Positions 53,701 to 64,000 of a stretch of 64,000 nucleotides of DNA are shown here, one piece after another (within the stretch, counting starts at the first letter, position 1; each line of letters starts with the position of its first letter). The stretch spans positions 246,258-310,257 of the forward strand of contig NW_019775457.1 in NCBI RefSeq assembly GCF_001039355.2. Direction: 5' to 3'. Origin of the DNA: Lingula anatina. Taxonomy: Eukaryota; Brachiopoda; Lingulata; Lingulida; Lingulidae. The translations under genes were made by a program, and so were the position numbers. Below the pieces are notes generated by a model. That model saw nothing but the letters and a program-made list of their open reading frames with translations, ran no database searches and was not told where the DNA came from.

Positions 53701-56077
53701 GATAGGTCAACTGAAAGGGATTTTTTAAAAAGAAAAAGACCCCCCCCCCAATCTTTGGATTATCTGGCCAACTGACAGGCTTGGGCAGATAACACAATAG
53801 TCATCTCTGGGGGAAATTGTTAGGTTCTTGTTGTTTACTGAATGTTAATTTAAGATTTAAATCCAAGTCATTTGTCAAATTGTTTCCTTGTCTGTTAACT
53901 TGCTGGCCTGACTGGGGTTAGAAATCAATGGATCACTTATCGGATTATTACCTGCTAGTTAACCAGAAATAACTCGGAATAAAAGGAAACTGAGTTCAAG
54001 TATTGATATAAAAAATGGCCAATATTTAATCTCCTGTTTCTTTATTGGTATAATTGATTTATTGAAAACTTGAGTGGGCTGGTTATCCCAAGGCAGTGTT
54101 TCATTAATTATCAGTGAAATATGCATCTGTAGATTAGGTTATTTGTTTCAGAATGACCTGGCTATATAGGATATTTAACAGTTCAATAAGCCAGGGGGGG
54201 TCCTAAATGAGCAAGGTGTTTCTACTAACAAATGTTCAGTAGTTACATGTTAGTCAAGGGAGGAGCTTGGGTTTGGTAGGAGTGGAGTAAGATTCACCAT
54301 CAGGACAACAGATCAGGTTACAGCATAGAGATGTATTGGAGAAACTGGTGGGAGGAGAGGAAATGTACCTGTTATTTGGCAGTGATAGACCACTGGGATA
54401 GCTCACTGGGATAGGCCACTGACATAGACCACTGGGATAGGCCACTGGGATAACTCACTGGGATAGGCCACTGAGATAGACCACTGGGATAGGCCACTGA
54501 GATAGCTCACTGGAATAGGTCACTGGGATAGGCCAACATCAAATGGCCGTGTGTGCAGTGAATTTAGCTGATTGTAATTCCACAGTGATAAAAACTTCAG
54601 AAGAGGATTGTGTCCTGCAAAATGGCTTGAAATTATGCCATTTGCCAGAGAATAATGGTGGATATTCCACATGATTTACAAAGGGTTAAAATTCCCAGTA
54701 GTCTTCAGACTATTAATATTCCTAGAATTTCAGAAAATGAGGACACTCCCTAATTTGGAAAATGGGGACACTCCAAGTAATTTGGAAAATGGGGACACTC
54801 TAAATAATTTGGGAAATGAGGACACTACCAACAATTTGGAAAATCAGGACATCCCAAATATTTTGGAAAATCAGGGCATTCCCAATGATTTGGTAAATGG
54901 GGACCGTAGGGTTGATACTTTGAAACAGGTACAAACAATGTTGTTTTTCTTTGCATATACAAACTATTTATAACTACAACTGGTGTCAATGGTATTTTTC
55001 TAATTGCCTTTGTTGACTTGCTGCTGTTTAACCAGGAGTACCTTGTTACTTAAAAAAAAGTTAATCAAAAAAGAGGACATGTTTATAAATAATTCTTGCC
55101 TCAGCATTAAGAATATTTAATAATAATAAACAAAACTTCATTATTTAAGAAAAAGAAAAAACTTAAATTAAACATTCATACAAGGTCTCATATCTGTGAC
55201 AAATGACAGAACTTTTTTTTTTCTTTTCATTACAGGTGACATCAGCAGATATCTTAAATGCAGAGAAGTTTTTTGGTCCTTTGTCCCACATCACCACCTC
55301 CCAGCTGTCCCAGTCCAGACTGTTAACATTACTGGGAGAAAACAGGTGAGTCCTTTGGTTCTCTGTCCCACATCACCACCTCCCAGCTGTCCCAGTCCAG
55401 ACTTAACATTACTGGGAGAATACAGGCGAGTCCTCACTGCAGTTGTATCTTTTATCCTATCAGCAGTGAGCATACACCATTATCCCTGTATCATTGTCCT
55501 GATAATCTTACAGATTTTATTAATCTTATGTAACAGATACCATTATTATTGTTGTTTTAATTCCAGGAAAAAACAGTTACTTTCTTTGTCAGAGGAAAAG
55601 TCCAGGAAATCTCCTGATGGCAAACTAGCTGAACACAAGAGTGCTATAGAATCTATAGGCAGGGCTGGACTAGTCTATCCACCACTAGAAGAACAAGTCA
55701 AGAAAGGAGAGGTAAGATTTGAGTGATGTTCACATCAGTAGAAGAGTTTACGTTGTCTTCCAATATTATAACAGTCATTGTAAGTAGGTTCTTTATACAC
55801 TGTTTTGTCTGCATCACTTCCCACCTGTGGTGTTGCAATATCAGATCATTGATTTGCTTGGAATTTGTTGTTACAGGAGCAGAAATCAAAACTAGACTTT
55901 GCCCAGAAATTTGTCCGTCAGATCTCCAGGGAGGCGGTGGTGGTGGACAGAAAGCTGACCACTCTGTACCAGGTCTGGCCACAGATCATGGTCAGTTTGA
56001 TACAGTCTGCTGTGATGGACATGGCCGATAGGAAAACATACATGAAAAAATGCATGGAAGACCTAGAGAAAGGTTGA
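24386..56077 (+). CDS. LRRC49: LRRC49 (tubulin polyglutamylase complex subunit), LRR exons missing
   Basis: Leucine-rich-repeat subunit of the TTLL1 tubulin polyglutamylase complex (PGs4), acting on axonemal and centrosomal microtubules. Exons: 24386-24439, 24989-25060, 25586-25682, 26548-26568 (21-nt microexon), 28078-28266, 29135-29240, 29417-29620, then 43219-43280, 45757-45904, 46363-46446, 46960-47085, 48140-48351, 49374-49478 (donor uncertain), 52315-52491, 52779-52986, 53325-53510, 55236-55345, 55567-55711, 55877-56077. Landmarks: LRRs [18 protein letters not shown] and [14 protein letters not shown], the LRR cap [33 protein letters not shown]-terminal helix [18 protein letters not shown]. 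The first block ends in phase 2 and the next exon starts in phase 0; about 75 LRR residues expected from the human protein are absent. The block at 29860-42659 replaces them. Otherwise phases agree throughout. The start is the first ATG after an in-frame stop at 24362. Confidence 0.93.
25038..25192 (+). repeat. Decayed 60-bp triplication of LRRC49 exon-2 end and donor
   Basis: The exon-2 end CTGAAAGACCTATCACTAAACAG (split here only by the reading: starts 25038, donor at 25061) recurs as CTGAAAGACCTTATG at 25098 and CTGAGAGACCTATAATTG at 25158, exactly 60 bp apart. The third copy retains AACAG/GTGCAG, a weak donor. It is more diverged than the other donor arrays, so probably older. Confidence 0.75.
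25683..26547 (+). repeat. LRRC49 intron 3: diverged direct repeats and (GT)n
   Basis: The intron contains two or three copies of AGAAGTTAACATATATAGT near 25848-25925 and a long (GT)n run at 26194-26257. No gene is seen. Confidence 0.8.
26964..27600. mobile_element. TTAA-flanked non-autonomous DNA element, copy 1
   Basis: This 637-bp element is bounded by TTAA on both sides and by inverted ends: TTAAAGCAATAATAACTCTT at the left, AAGAGTTATTATGACTTTAA at the right. Inside is a perfect 26-bp palindrome at 27429-27454 with core ATCTCTTAAGAGAT. A CpG-rich patch at 27110-27260 is also internal. A reverse-oriented relative lies at 41037-41328. TTAA target sites suggest a piggyBac-type mover, but no transposase is encoded, so the class is inferred. 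Confidence 0.75.
28255..28741 (+). repeat. Minisatellite of CCAG/GTAGGCTG donor copies, LRRC49 intron 5
   Basis: The exon-5 donor TTACCAG/GTAGGCTG is the first member of an array with about 16 further occurrences of GCCAGGTAGGCTG or close variants, spaced about 25-45 bp, interleaved with GTACAGGTGCTCT and GTGCTGGCT. Nearly every unit keeps a consensus-like donor CAG/GTAGG. Confidence 0.92.
29817..29859 (+). repeat. (CT)n tract ending at a single-N join
   Basis: A (CT)n run preceded by TTTGATCCAAGGAAT ends at the N at 29859. The sequence after the N belongs to the PPWD1 fragment. A matching lead-in, TTTGATCCAAGAAA, precedes the other (CT)n tract at 43399. Confidence 0.92.
29962..34490 (+). 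CDS. PPWD1: PPWD1 (WD-repeat spliceosomal cyclophilin), both ends missing
   Basis: Nuclear peptidyl-prolyl isomerase with WD40 repeats, found with spliceosomal C complexes. Exons: 29962-30065, 30385-30480, 30925-31012, 31323-31425, 31908-32051, 32297-32371, 32542-32622, 32799-32892, 33078-33131, 33299-33539, 33800-33949, 34378-34490, all phase-consistent. WD40 segments include [38 protein letters not shown] and [20 protein letters not shown]. The cyclophilin start is [20 protein letters not shown], then [20 protein letters not shown], with the catalytic HFHR-type Arg in IFHRV. The family's first exon and the last ~120 residues of the cyclophilin domain (GESIWGGEFEDEF onward in human) are not found in the window. 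The fragment begins just after the N at 29859 and stops where the LINE starts. No donor in this fragment shows tandem duplication. Confidence 0.93.
34642..38091 (-). CDS. LINE ORF2: AP endonuclease and reverse transcriptase
   Basis: This 1149-residue polyprotein nicks target DNA and primes reverse transcription of its own RNA. N-terminal endonuclease/exonuclease/phosphatase domain: GDFNART at about residue 150 and the catalytic SDH at 260-262. RT domain: [19 protein letters not shown] (about 560), [15 protein letters not shown] (610), [13 protein letters not shown] (644), [19 protein letters not shown] (702) and the active site [10 protein letters not shown] (YADD at 742-745). The C-terminus has a [20 protein letters not shown] zinc-knuckle-like motif. 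No RNase H domain is evident. All catalytic residues are present and the frame is open end to end. It starts 457 bp after the ORF1 stop on the same strand. Confidence 0.95.
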   Translation of the reverse strand: MIMLRIGMRNVRGLAKKLSDDNFISTVQSFDIFICIETFSTVRSKIALPGGTHGHTEQLRTKTKMKGRPSGGIVIYYKKELMKSIHVLSSKSENLLWVKLASEHVGLEKDVFLCAVYVKPCNGPSDERTIEILEEEIANYQPHGSICLIGDFNARTRTLPDFIKDDNMFGIPMTASYPTNRLSQKRNNIDTIVNTQGKTLLVLCRSSNLRILNGRTKGNLVGYPTCFNKHGCSAVDYAITSEGLMSKVMYLTVSPIDYLSDHCLLDLAISTTGTKAMSNAHSIHKFKDRYIWDTESAENFLKALETEESLKSISQAQTTHFPVSKDGIKNACDKLTVIIEKAADMSLRKRKAATNTKTKQKPKRMKKQPWFDNTCSEIRRNIKHLGKLLQNNPHNNYISQTFHITTKKYKQLLRQKKREYKDALLTKLLNSEKNNPKEFWQTLKTLKEREDKSNIISPDTWQQHFHQLCGIPPTDNQQINDEIKRYEEMEGDLVLNSPITIGEVKNAIKKLKNGKAAGEDSIRNEMLKTGVNYLVGLITKIFNLALNTCETPDAWNLGLILPLYKSGDRTDPSNYRGLCITSCLGKLFNSILTNRITQFIETNQKLSEEQAGFRPGYRTTDHIFTLKSVINKYLNKNKRLYTCFVDLRKAFDTVWHKGLFIKLLRQGIRGKIYKLIKYMYNNTRLGVSVHTGFTEPFLSKIGIRQGDNLSPVLFNIFIDDIKSELHINDTSTRVDGLSHILYADDLVLLSQTKEGLQTLLNKLENYCLKWKLKVNENKSKVMVFNKLGKIDPHTFTINNRPIETVKQFSYLGIIFTNTGSLKQTMENLKQKALKAMFSLKGMLNSQEISSPLLTMKLFDQMIKPILLYGCEVWAQEIFIDKKMTLHKLNKMPFEQIHLKMCKWTLGLRKTSSSNACRAELGRLPLYLDIVSLVSKYSARLDNLPTHRLVKQAYDMEQTEKGKNWFWATTNLSACWEVYHPNNNTHTKIHNHQYLKEEIIKKIKSNFWEELQKGENNKLRTYGKIKHTYEAEPYVKLNVPLAQKRVLAKMRISDHELEIERGRYTKPKKPIDKRKCPHCDSVEDEAHFFLECSEHRVEREILFASIPEVNLQGPTDNKLSILLNPLSAQSVIAICKFVNSAIKKRVSLRG
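38549..40696 (-). CDS. LINE ORF1: DnaJ-like domain plus SGNH hydrolase
   Basis: A 715-residue first ORF. Residues ~3-64 match a J-domain pattern: [20 protein letters not shown], then [19 protein letters not shown]; the HPD motif that activates Hsp70 is absent (LQD lies near its place). Residues ~85-180 form a small alpha/beta region ([20 protein letters not shown]) of the kind found in other ORF1 proteins. A likely coiled coil follows at ~225-320, then a Ser/Thr/Pro-rich linker with ENTQT and three GTQC/GTQS motifs. The C-terminal SGNH/GDSL esterase domain (~500-660) has VISDSIGKG (block I, SDS rather than GDS), GSNNIS (block III) and [11 protein letters not shown] (block V, catalytic Asp/His). 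The tail is basic. SGNH ORF1s are known in CR1-type elements; a J-like fusion is unfamiliar to me. Confidence 0.88.
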   Translation of the reverse strand: MVDHYSTLGVVPEATPEEIKAAFTTKAGELQDLCENNQKLLESYSIAFSTLMNGKTRIVYDRENGISSNYDYADEYQGPAIDSTTHNAHCVVVKMSTVSQVKRWLEICRTYHKPESENEINSGTGTQLKFPYTNSSGATLGTVSLSFYHTSKSKKLHIQGAAYMLWLANDYPKISLLVSSPKKIQPLNPEISTQQSRSTPPVSDTSIIDENTQTLRKGFKTKVRPSQKEVKNEREISKIHETLQAVENQYSEIIFNTADAKREEAKSKSILSDQIETIKTTISHISALSDSRYLETTALLSKITKQLYYLTEKIDGKPQCRTTTVTTGTQCETSTTISKQKTTINKGTQSEPLSPPKQKATISSGTQCEEADYLNIQRASSPPVQANKGQDKDVNNTDNKADSSLPPVSVKLSPVNKAAKQPAISHVPELTAVIPPPVSPASVPACEPTTSSSTEVPVITSSIDNSHPQTSANPSTRNEGTVNISISEINTSSPEVDNVVISDSIGKGIQAKKLFPKTNSSCYVLNGKKIADAKNLMTEKHFGHPKSITIIIGSNNISSNQPPNQVANEMKELIHCAKQQYPTTTVIVCNILPRWGNKRFNDNAQEANALTHEFCKTQPSVKYMHNTNIVCRRDFFAWDGIHLSQSGTIALARNIKLATGSNPSTNGRYPHPPQPQHPWSNRKTYHHRTNQQHHLRFGHELKLLRECLSKLESIL
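40957..41034 (-). mobile_element. tRNA-derived SINE head
   Basis: On the minus strand, TGGCCTTGTGGTTAGAG matches a pol III A box and GGGTTTAAAACCC a B box. TTCGC/GCGGG can form an anticodon stem around loop CTCCAGA, and the T arm is well formed. The acceptor stem pairs only partly, there is no CCA-ready 3' end, and the segment lies between two mobile elements. I read it as a tRNA-derived SINE remnant rather than a functional tRNA gene. Confidence 0.6.
41037..41328. mobile_element. TTAA-flanked DNA element, copy 2 (reverse, truncated)
   Basis: Its outer end is AAGAGTTATTATCCCTTTAA, finishing in TTAA at 41325-41328. Read in reverse it follows 26964 onward (GTTTTACCACAAAATGGCAGTTAT versus a similar stretch near 27050). 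It shares the ATCTCTTAAGAGAT palindrome (here a perfect 24 bp at 41132-41155) and the ACTTTGAATG...AACCATTGGT segment. A long poly(T) run (about 41091-41110) and loss of the far end next to the tRNA-like sequence make it incomplete. Confidence 0.7.
41420..42353 (+). pseudogene. HEATR3-like C-terminal exons, disrupted
   Basis: Three exon-like segments with splice sites: 41420-41513, 41845-42024, 42273-42353. They encode pieces resembling the C-terminus of HEATR3/SYO1, the import adaptor for ribosomal proteins L5 and L11: [40 protein letters not shown] and [10 protein letters not shown] before the stop. Two defects are visible. A TAA lies in frame at 41974 in the middle exon, and the first exon ends in phase 1 while the next begins in phase 0. 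The N-terminal ~600 residues of the family are absent. It could be a decayed copy or a real gene end carrying sequencing errors (homopolymers flank both defects). Family assignment is from memory of the conserved motif, so moderate. Confidence 0.6.
42354..43218. other. Non-coding flank across the N join at 42660
   Basis: AT-rich sequence on both sides of a single N at 42660. The left side belongs to the HEATR3-like contig and the right side leads into an LRRC49 exon, so the N marks the likely right boundary of the foreign block. No gene is seen. Confidence 0.65.
43399..43456 (+). repeat. (CT)n tract ending at a single-N join
   Basis: A long (CT)n run, preceded by TTTGATCCAAGAAA, ends in CTTGT and the N at 43456. 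The assembly broke at the same kind of repeat as at 29859. Confidence 0.92.
43457..45756 (+). other. LRRC49 intron with (GT)n and C-rich tracts
   Basis: A 2.3-kb intron segment with no recognised exon. It has (GT)n at 43890-43926 and a C run near 44195-44212. The open frame 45365-45550 ([20 protein letters not shown]) has a slightly coding look and a donor-like ACAG/GTAACA at its end (45546). It has no partner phase I can confirm and no human LRRC49 counterpart. Confidence 0.5.
45887..46215 (+). repeat. 30-bp array of LRRC49 exon end and donor
   Basis: TTGAAGAGAGTCAC from the exon end (donor at 45905) recurs at 30-bp steps: TGAAGAGAGT at 45891, 45921, 45951 (variant), 45981 and 46011, most followed by GGTAAGTGG or AGTAAGTGG. 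Three more diverged copies lie at about 46147-46215 after a ~120-bp unrelated insertion. The first extra unit is in frame; the third has a TGA. Confidence 0.93.
46680..46872. mobile_element. Foldback MITE, family A, copy 2 (diverged)
   Basis: It contains AGATTGATCTAAC...TAGATCAATC inverted ends and the family core GTTAATTACCCCCTAACAGC followed by TTCAGTAGGTGTGACAGACA. The outermost GACTGCATTCCCAC ends have decayed (GGGTTTCCATACC), so the limits are approximate. Confidence 0.65.
47381..47475 (+). repeat. Short tandem array of TTGTCATGACCT units
   Basis: About five units of roughly 24 bp (CTCTCTTGTCATGACCTTGG type) in the LRRC49 intron after the exon ending at 47085. No exon is seen in the remaining intron up to 48139. 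Confidence 0.85.
48352..49175 (+). repeat. 36-bp minisatellite starting at an LRRC49 donor
   Basis: About 20 units of 36 bp (GATATACAAGATACTGAGCA core) begin directly after the donor GATGAG/GTGAGAGTGTGA at 48352. Units at the far end read GTGTGAGAGGATT, resembling the donor-proximal sequence. The period is divisible by three, so long open frames appear on both strands; these are not genes. Confidence 0.95.
49479..52314 (+). other. Large LRRC49 intron with minor repeats
   Basis: A 2.8-kb intron. It holds (TAA)n at about 50755-50790, a tandem GGTCACAACTGTA array at about 51751-51915 and a degenerate TGTCACATGTCAAGATG cluster at about 51978-52190. No exon is recognised. Confidence 0.7.
53075..53190. 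other. GC-rich, hairpin-forming insert in LRRC49 intron
   Basis: In otherwise AT-rich intron, a CpG-rich patch of about 115 bp contains a near-perfect hairpin at 53075-53102 (GTACCACCAGCGT / ACGTTGGCGGTAC) and a second stem GCCAA-CTCTG-TTGGC near 53139. Composition and structure differ sharply from the flanks, as expected for a small mobile element or structured RNA. The identity is unknown. Confidence 0.6.
53511..55235 (+). repeat. LRRC49 intron with two minisatellites
   Basis: One array at about 54385-54540 has ~20-bp units of GATAGGCCACTGG / GATAGCTCACTGG. A second at about 54735-54905 has ~30-bp units of TTTGGAAAATGGGGACACTC. G and C homopolymers occur at 53600 and 53740. No exon is recognised. 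Confidence 0.85.
55264..55430 (+). repeat. Two-copy duplication of LRRC49 exon and donor (82 bp)
   Basis: The exon segment from TGTCCCACATCACC (55282) to the donor at 55346 is repeated at 55364, an offset of 82 bp. The copy keeps CTCCCAGCTGTCCCAGTCC and ACTGGGAGAATACAG. Its donor reads GCGAGT instead of GTGAGT, so it is weakened to a GC-type donor. A 3-base deletion sits in the copy, and use of its donor would shift the frame. Confidence 0.92.
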
Positions 56078-58365
56078 AAATGTGGGCTTAAAAGTCATTT
56101 AAGTCTGGATACCTGCTATTTATGCCCAGGGCACCTCGCTGCCTTCTCATGACATCACAGACTTACACCACAGAAGATGGAGGAGGTTAGGGGATTAAAT
56201 TGAAGAATTAAGTGGCACTTACTCTTAGTCTTAGTCAATCTCAACATTTGTAACTAGATTGGCAAATAATGACTTCTGATTTATTTTTCCATTGTTATTT
56301 TTCAATGGAACTTATTCAAGTTTGATATCCCTTTCAGGGGTTGCCAATTTCTCTGGGATGATTTTTCCAAGAGAATTTTTGTTGCCACCAAGTGGTAGAG
56401 ATAGAAAATAGCCACAGGGTTAAAGCAAAGGAACCAGTGGTTCTGACATGGCAGTGTGTGCTTGCTTTTTTATCATTTATAAAAGCTGACTCGTTATAGC
56501 GTCTAGTCAGACATTTCTCTGTGTACGTACATTCCAAGTTCACATTGCATGTGGCAGTTGTTTTAAAATGTTACTAGGTGATGTAATGGTGTTACTAGGT
56601 GATGTAAAGGAGCAGTGCATGAACAACATAGATGTAGCCATTACTAGAAGTGATGAAGGATTGTGATTTTGCATCTGTGATTTCTTAAAACTCATTTCAT
56701 TCAAACAGGGCTTTTTGTATGTAAAAAGAAAATGTATTTGCTACACAAATGGCACTGTTGTAATAAAACTTTCAGTTTATTTGTTGGCTCTTGGTTTCCA
56801 TCAAGTGGTACAGTATACAAGTGGTATGCATACATTAGACTGCCAAAGGCCTGGTTCAAAATCAAGTTATGATGCCTTCTTAATATAGTCTTTGTTGTTA
56901 AAAAATTGTACCTTACCATTCCCACAGATATTTAGATCGATCTATCCCCCTGGGAAGTCTCACTAAATTGCTGTCAACTTGGCCGGCTTAAATGTCTGTC
57001 ACGCCTAGTAAAGCTGTTAGGGGGTAATTATCTTTACCCTAGCCAATTCAGTAGGCGTGACAGACATTTAAGCCTCTTGAGCTGACAGCAATTTAGCATG
57101 AACTCCCAGATGGATCGATCTTAATCTGTGGGAATGTAGTCTTACTGATGACTTTTTTTACAAAGAAAAATACTACTTTTCTAATGAATAAAGAAAACAA
57201 TTTATAGGCAGCAGCACATTTTATTTCAGACTAATGGTGTTATAATAATTTAAATATTTGCCAACACTCCTATTTCACAGATATTCAAGGTATCAAGCTA
57301 TATGCAGCACACTGCATTTGTACATCCATATAAGTTTTTTAAAAATCCCATACCAGTACAAAAGTGCGAAAGGAAATTTGAGCAAAAAAAAAATAATTCA
57401 AATCATACATGTTACTTTCATTATGTACAATGATAGCAAGTGGAATTCACTGACATGAGAGTATCTGGACAAGAAAACATCCCCCCAGCCATCTCCTGAC
57501 ATCATTGTGAATAATAACTATAAAACTGTGTGGTTATAAATTTCACATTCTTCAAATTTAGTCATTATTTGTTAGAGGTATTAACAATCCATTCGGTGAA
57601 ATCTATTTTTATCTATAGTAATTCATAAATAAATAAACACACTGGCAGATTTATATATATATAAAGAATTGTGCTGATCAAACTCACACCGGTCAGATCA
57701 AAGTACGTTCCTGCTGGACCAGCCTGGTTTACAGACCCTTGCCTTCCAACTCCTCTCCCCCCCCCCCCCCAAATCCCCCCTGCCCCTACCACTGATATGA
57801 TTGCACTAGATGACCCTGACACCAAGAGTGATGTCATGTCCTTATTAAACATCTATATCCACATCTATACCTCATTTCTTAATAATTAAACCACATTTGC
57901 AAGAAACTCACCTTGACATCTACAGTGTGTCAGGAATTGAAAAAGGTCCTTAGTAATAGTACACCCTGAATTGTGTACATAGCACCTCTAGAGCTGAAGC
58001 AACATAAGACCACATTGCTCCAACCCAAGTCTGCCCCCACAGAGAGAAAACATCTTAACACATTGAGTAAATAAATGTCATATCCCATTATTGTTATTGT
58101 GTTAGTTGTGACAGAATCACAGCCAACACAATGTTAGCTGTAGACATCATAGTCCACTTCCTGTATTGTGTTAGGTGAGACGCTGTCACACCCACATTCC
58201 TACAATGTTTGTCCTTCAACTGGAAACGAAAACCAAACCCCCGCTTGTTTCAACTTTAACTTGCACCTAAATTGTGGGACAGAAATGTACAAAGTCTGTG
58301 TAAATTATAGAAGGGCAATGCTCCAGTTAGGGTGAAGGTGCGTTGCTGACTGGCTATCTGCAGTA
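56078..58365. other. LRRC49-REEP convergent intergenic region
   Basis: The LRRC49 3' UTR probably ends near the AATAAAACTT at about 56761. The REEP 3' UTR enters from the right. The interval holds a foldback MITE (56926-57137), a direct repeat TGTTACTAGGTGATGTAA near 56568-56605 and a C run near 57760. No coding exon is recognised. Confidence 0.6.
56926..57137. mobile_element. Foldback MITE, family A, copy 3
   Basis: The ends CCATTCCCACAGAT and ATCTGTGGGAATG(T) are inverted and continue into AGATCGATCTATCC / GGATCGATCTTAA. The interior has GCTGTTAGGGGGTAATTA, GTAGGCGTGACAGACATTTA and GCTGACAGCAATTTAG, matching copy 1 in order. About 212 bp. Confidence 0.8.
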
Positions 58366-63383
<5,018 letters not shown>

Positions 63384-64000
63384 GTTTGTCAATATACACA
63401 CACACACTTCACTGATACGCTAAATGCCAAATAATACTCTGAACAACAGGTCCTTCACTTTGAAGGATAAGGATACAACATTAACAAGGTTACCATGTTT
63501 TAACAAAAGGCAACAAACCAAAAAGGTTGCTATGCCTCAACTTTCAAAGCTGTTCCTTTCTTTCCTAAGGTACTACATTTTCAGACAAAAGTCTTACAGC
63601 TTGCAATCAGGTTATCAAAAATGGATGAAAAAAAAAACAGGAACAAGATAACCCATCTTCAAACAGCCAAATACTTCAAAGTAAAATTAACTACATGTCT
63701 TACACAGTGCAACTTTGTTAGATTTAACATCATCCAAACTCCGTATGGTTTGAAGGCTTTGAACACGTGGTAATACATAAACAGTATAGAGCCTCTGGAC
63801 AATGGTCATTTCAATACTGGACCCTGATGATTCTGTCTTCTCCATCTTCTCCATAGTGGTCAGTGTTAGTGGTGTGGTGTCCAGCCAGCTGTGTCCTCCA
63901 AGGTGAGTAGTTGTATTATGATCTGTGTTCTACTGCCCTGCTCTGTCATATACTGCACCTCTCAGTACTCACCCAGACAGTTTTATCACTGGCCCTGCTG
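63384..64000. other. Right edge, no gene recognised
   Basis: Presumably intron upstream of the REEP exons. I checked the minus-strand donor-like GGGTGAGTAC near 63972. The residues before it do not resemble a REEP N-terminus and the phase does not fit the next exon. Confidence 0.5.

Noticed and set aside
63960-64000. REEP first exon at the right edge (donor-like GTGAGT on the minus strand)
   Set aside because: Residues do not resemble the family N-terminus and the phase does not match the next exon.

Overview
The window is animal nuclear DNA: AT-rich, with GT-AG introns, several dinucleotide and minisatellite arrays, and conserved metazoan genes whose exons are split at matching phases. The invertebrate-like proteins, a LINE with an SGNH-esterase ORF1 and many short inverted-repeat elements suggest a marine invertebrate, probably a lophotrochozoan (mollusc, brachiopod or annelid). 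The species cannot be fixed from the sequence. The scaffold is a draft: it has two long N runs (6215-6394, 22948-23157) and seven single-N joins (10915, 20604, 29859, 42660, 43456, 60595, 62513). Several joins stitch near-identical copies of one locus, or unrelated loci, together.

Layout. (1) 383-8313 (+): 3' part of PTPN9/MEG2 (CRAL-TRIO plus tyrosine phosphatase), with exons repeated by redundant assembly blocks up to about 13905. (2) 14294-18299 (+): complete KAT5/Tip60 acetyltransferase. (3) 19646-24170 (-): GALT, convergent with KAT5; one exon is cut at a single-N join. (4) 24386-56077 (+): LRRC49, divergent from GALT across a 215-bp interval with NRF1-, YY1- and ETS-like sites. (5) Inside the LRRC49 span, between two LRR exons whose phases do not match, lies a foreign block (29860-42659). 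It holds a PPWD1 fragment, a LINE with two intact ORFs, a tRNA-derived SINE head, a TTAA-flanked element and the broken 3' end of a HEATR3-like gene. This block is probably a scaffolding chimera. (6) 58366-61684 (-): 3' part of REEP5/6, with intron blocks and one exon duplicated by assembly.

The genes are unrelated housekeeping genes (phosphatase, histone acetylation, galactose metabolism, tubulin polyglutamylation, spliceosomal cyclophilin, ER shaping) and form no pathway together.

The most striking signal is structural. About ten of roughly sixty 5' splice donors are the origin or edge of a tandem repeat, and in most of these the unit contains the 3' end of the exon, the donor and some intron. 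No comparable array was seen at acceptors. Examples lie in PTPN9, KAT5 (two), GALT and LRRC49 (several). In KAT5 the 36-bp unit is in frame and stop-free, so use of downstream donor copies would add 12-residue repeats. A second notable item is a LINE ORF1 that fuses a DnaJ-like domain lacking HPD to an SGNH hydrolase, with four TQ motifs resembling dynein light chain binding sites.
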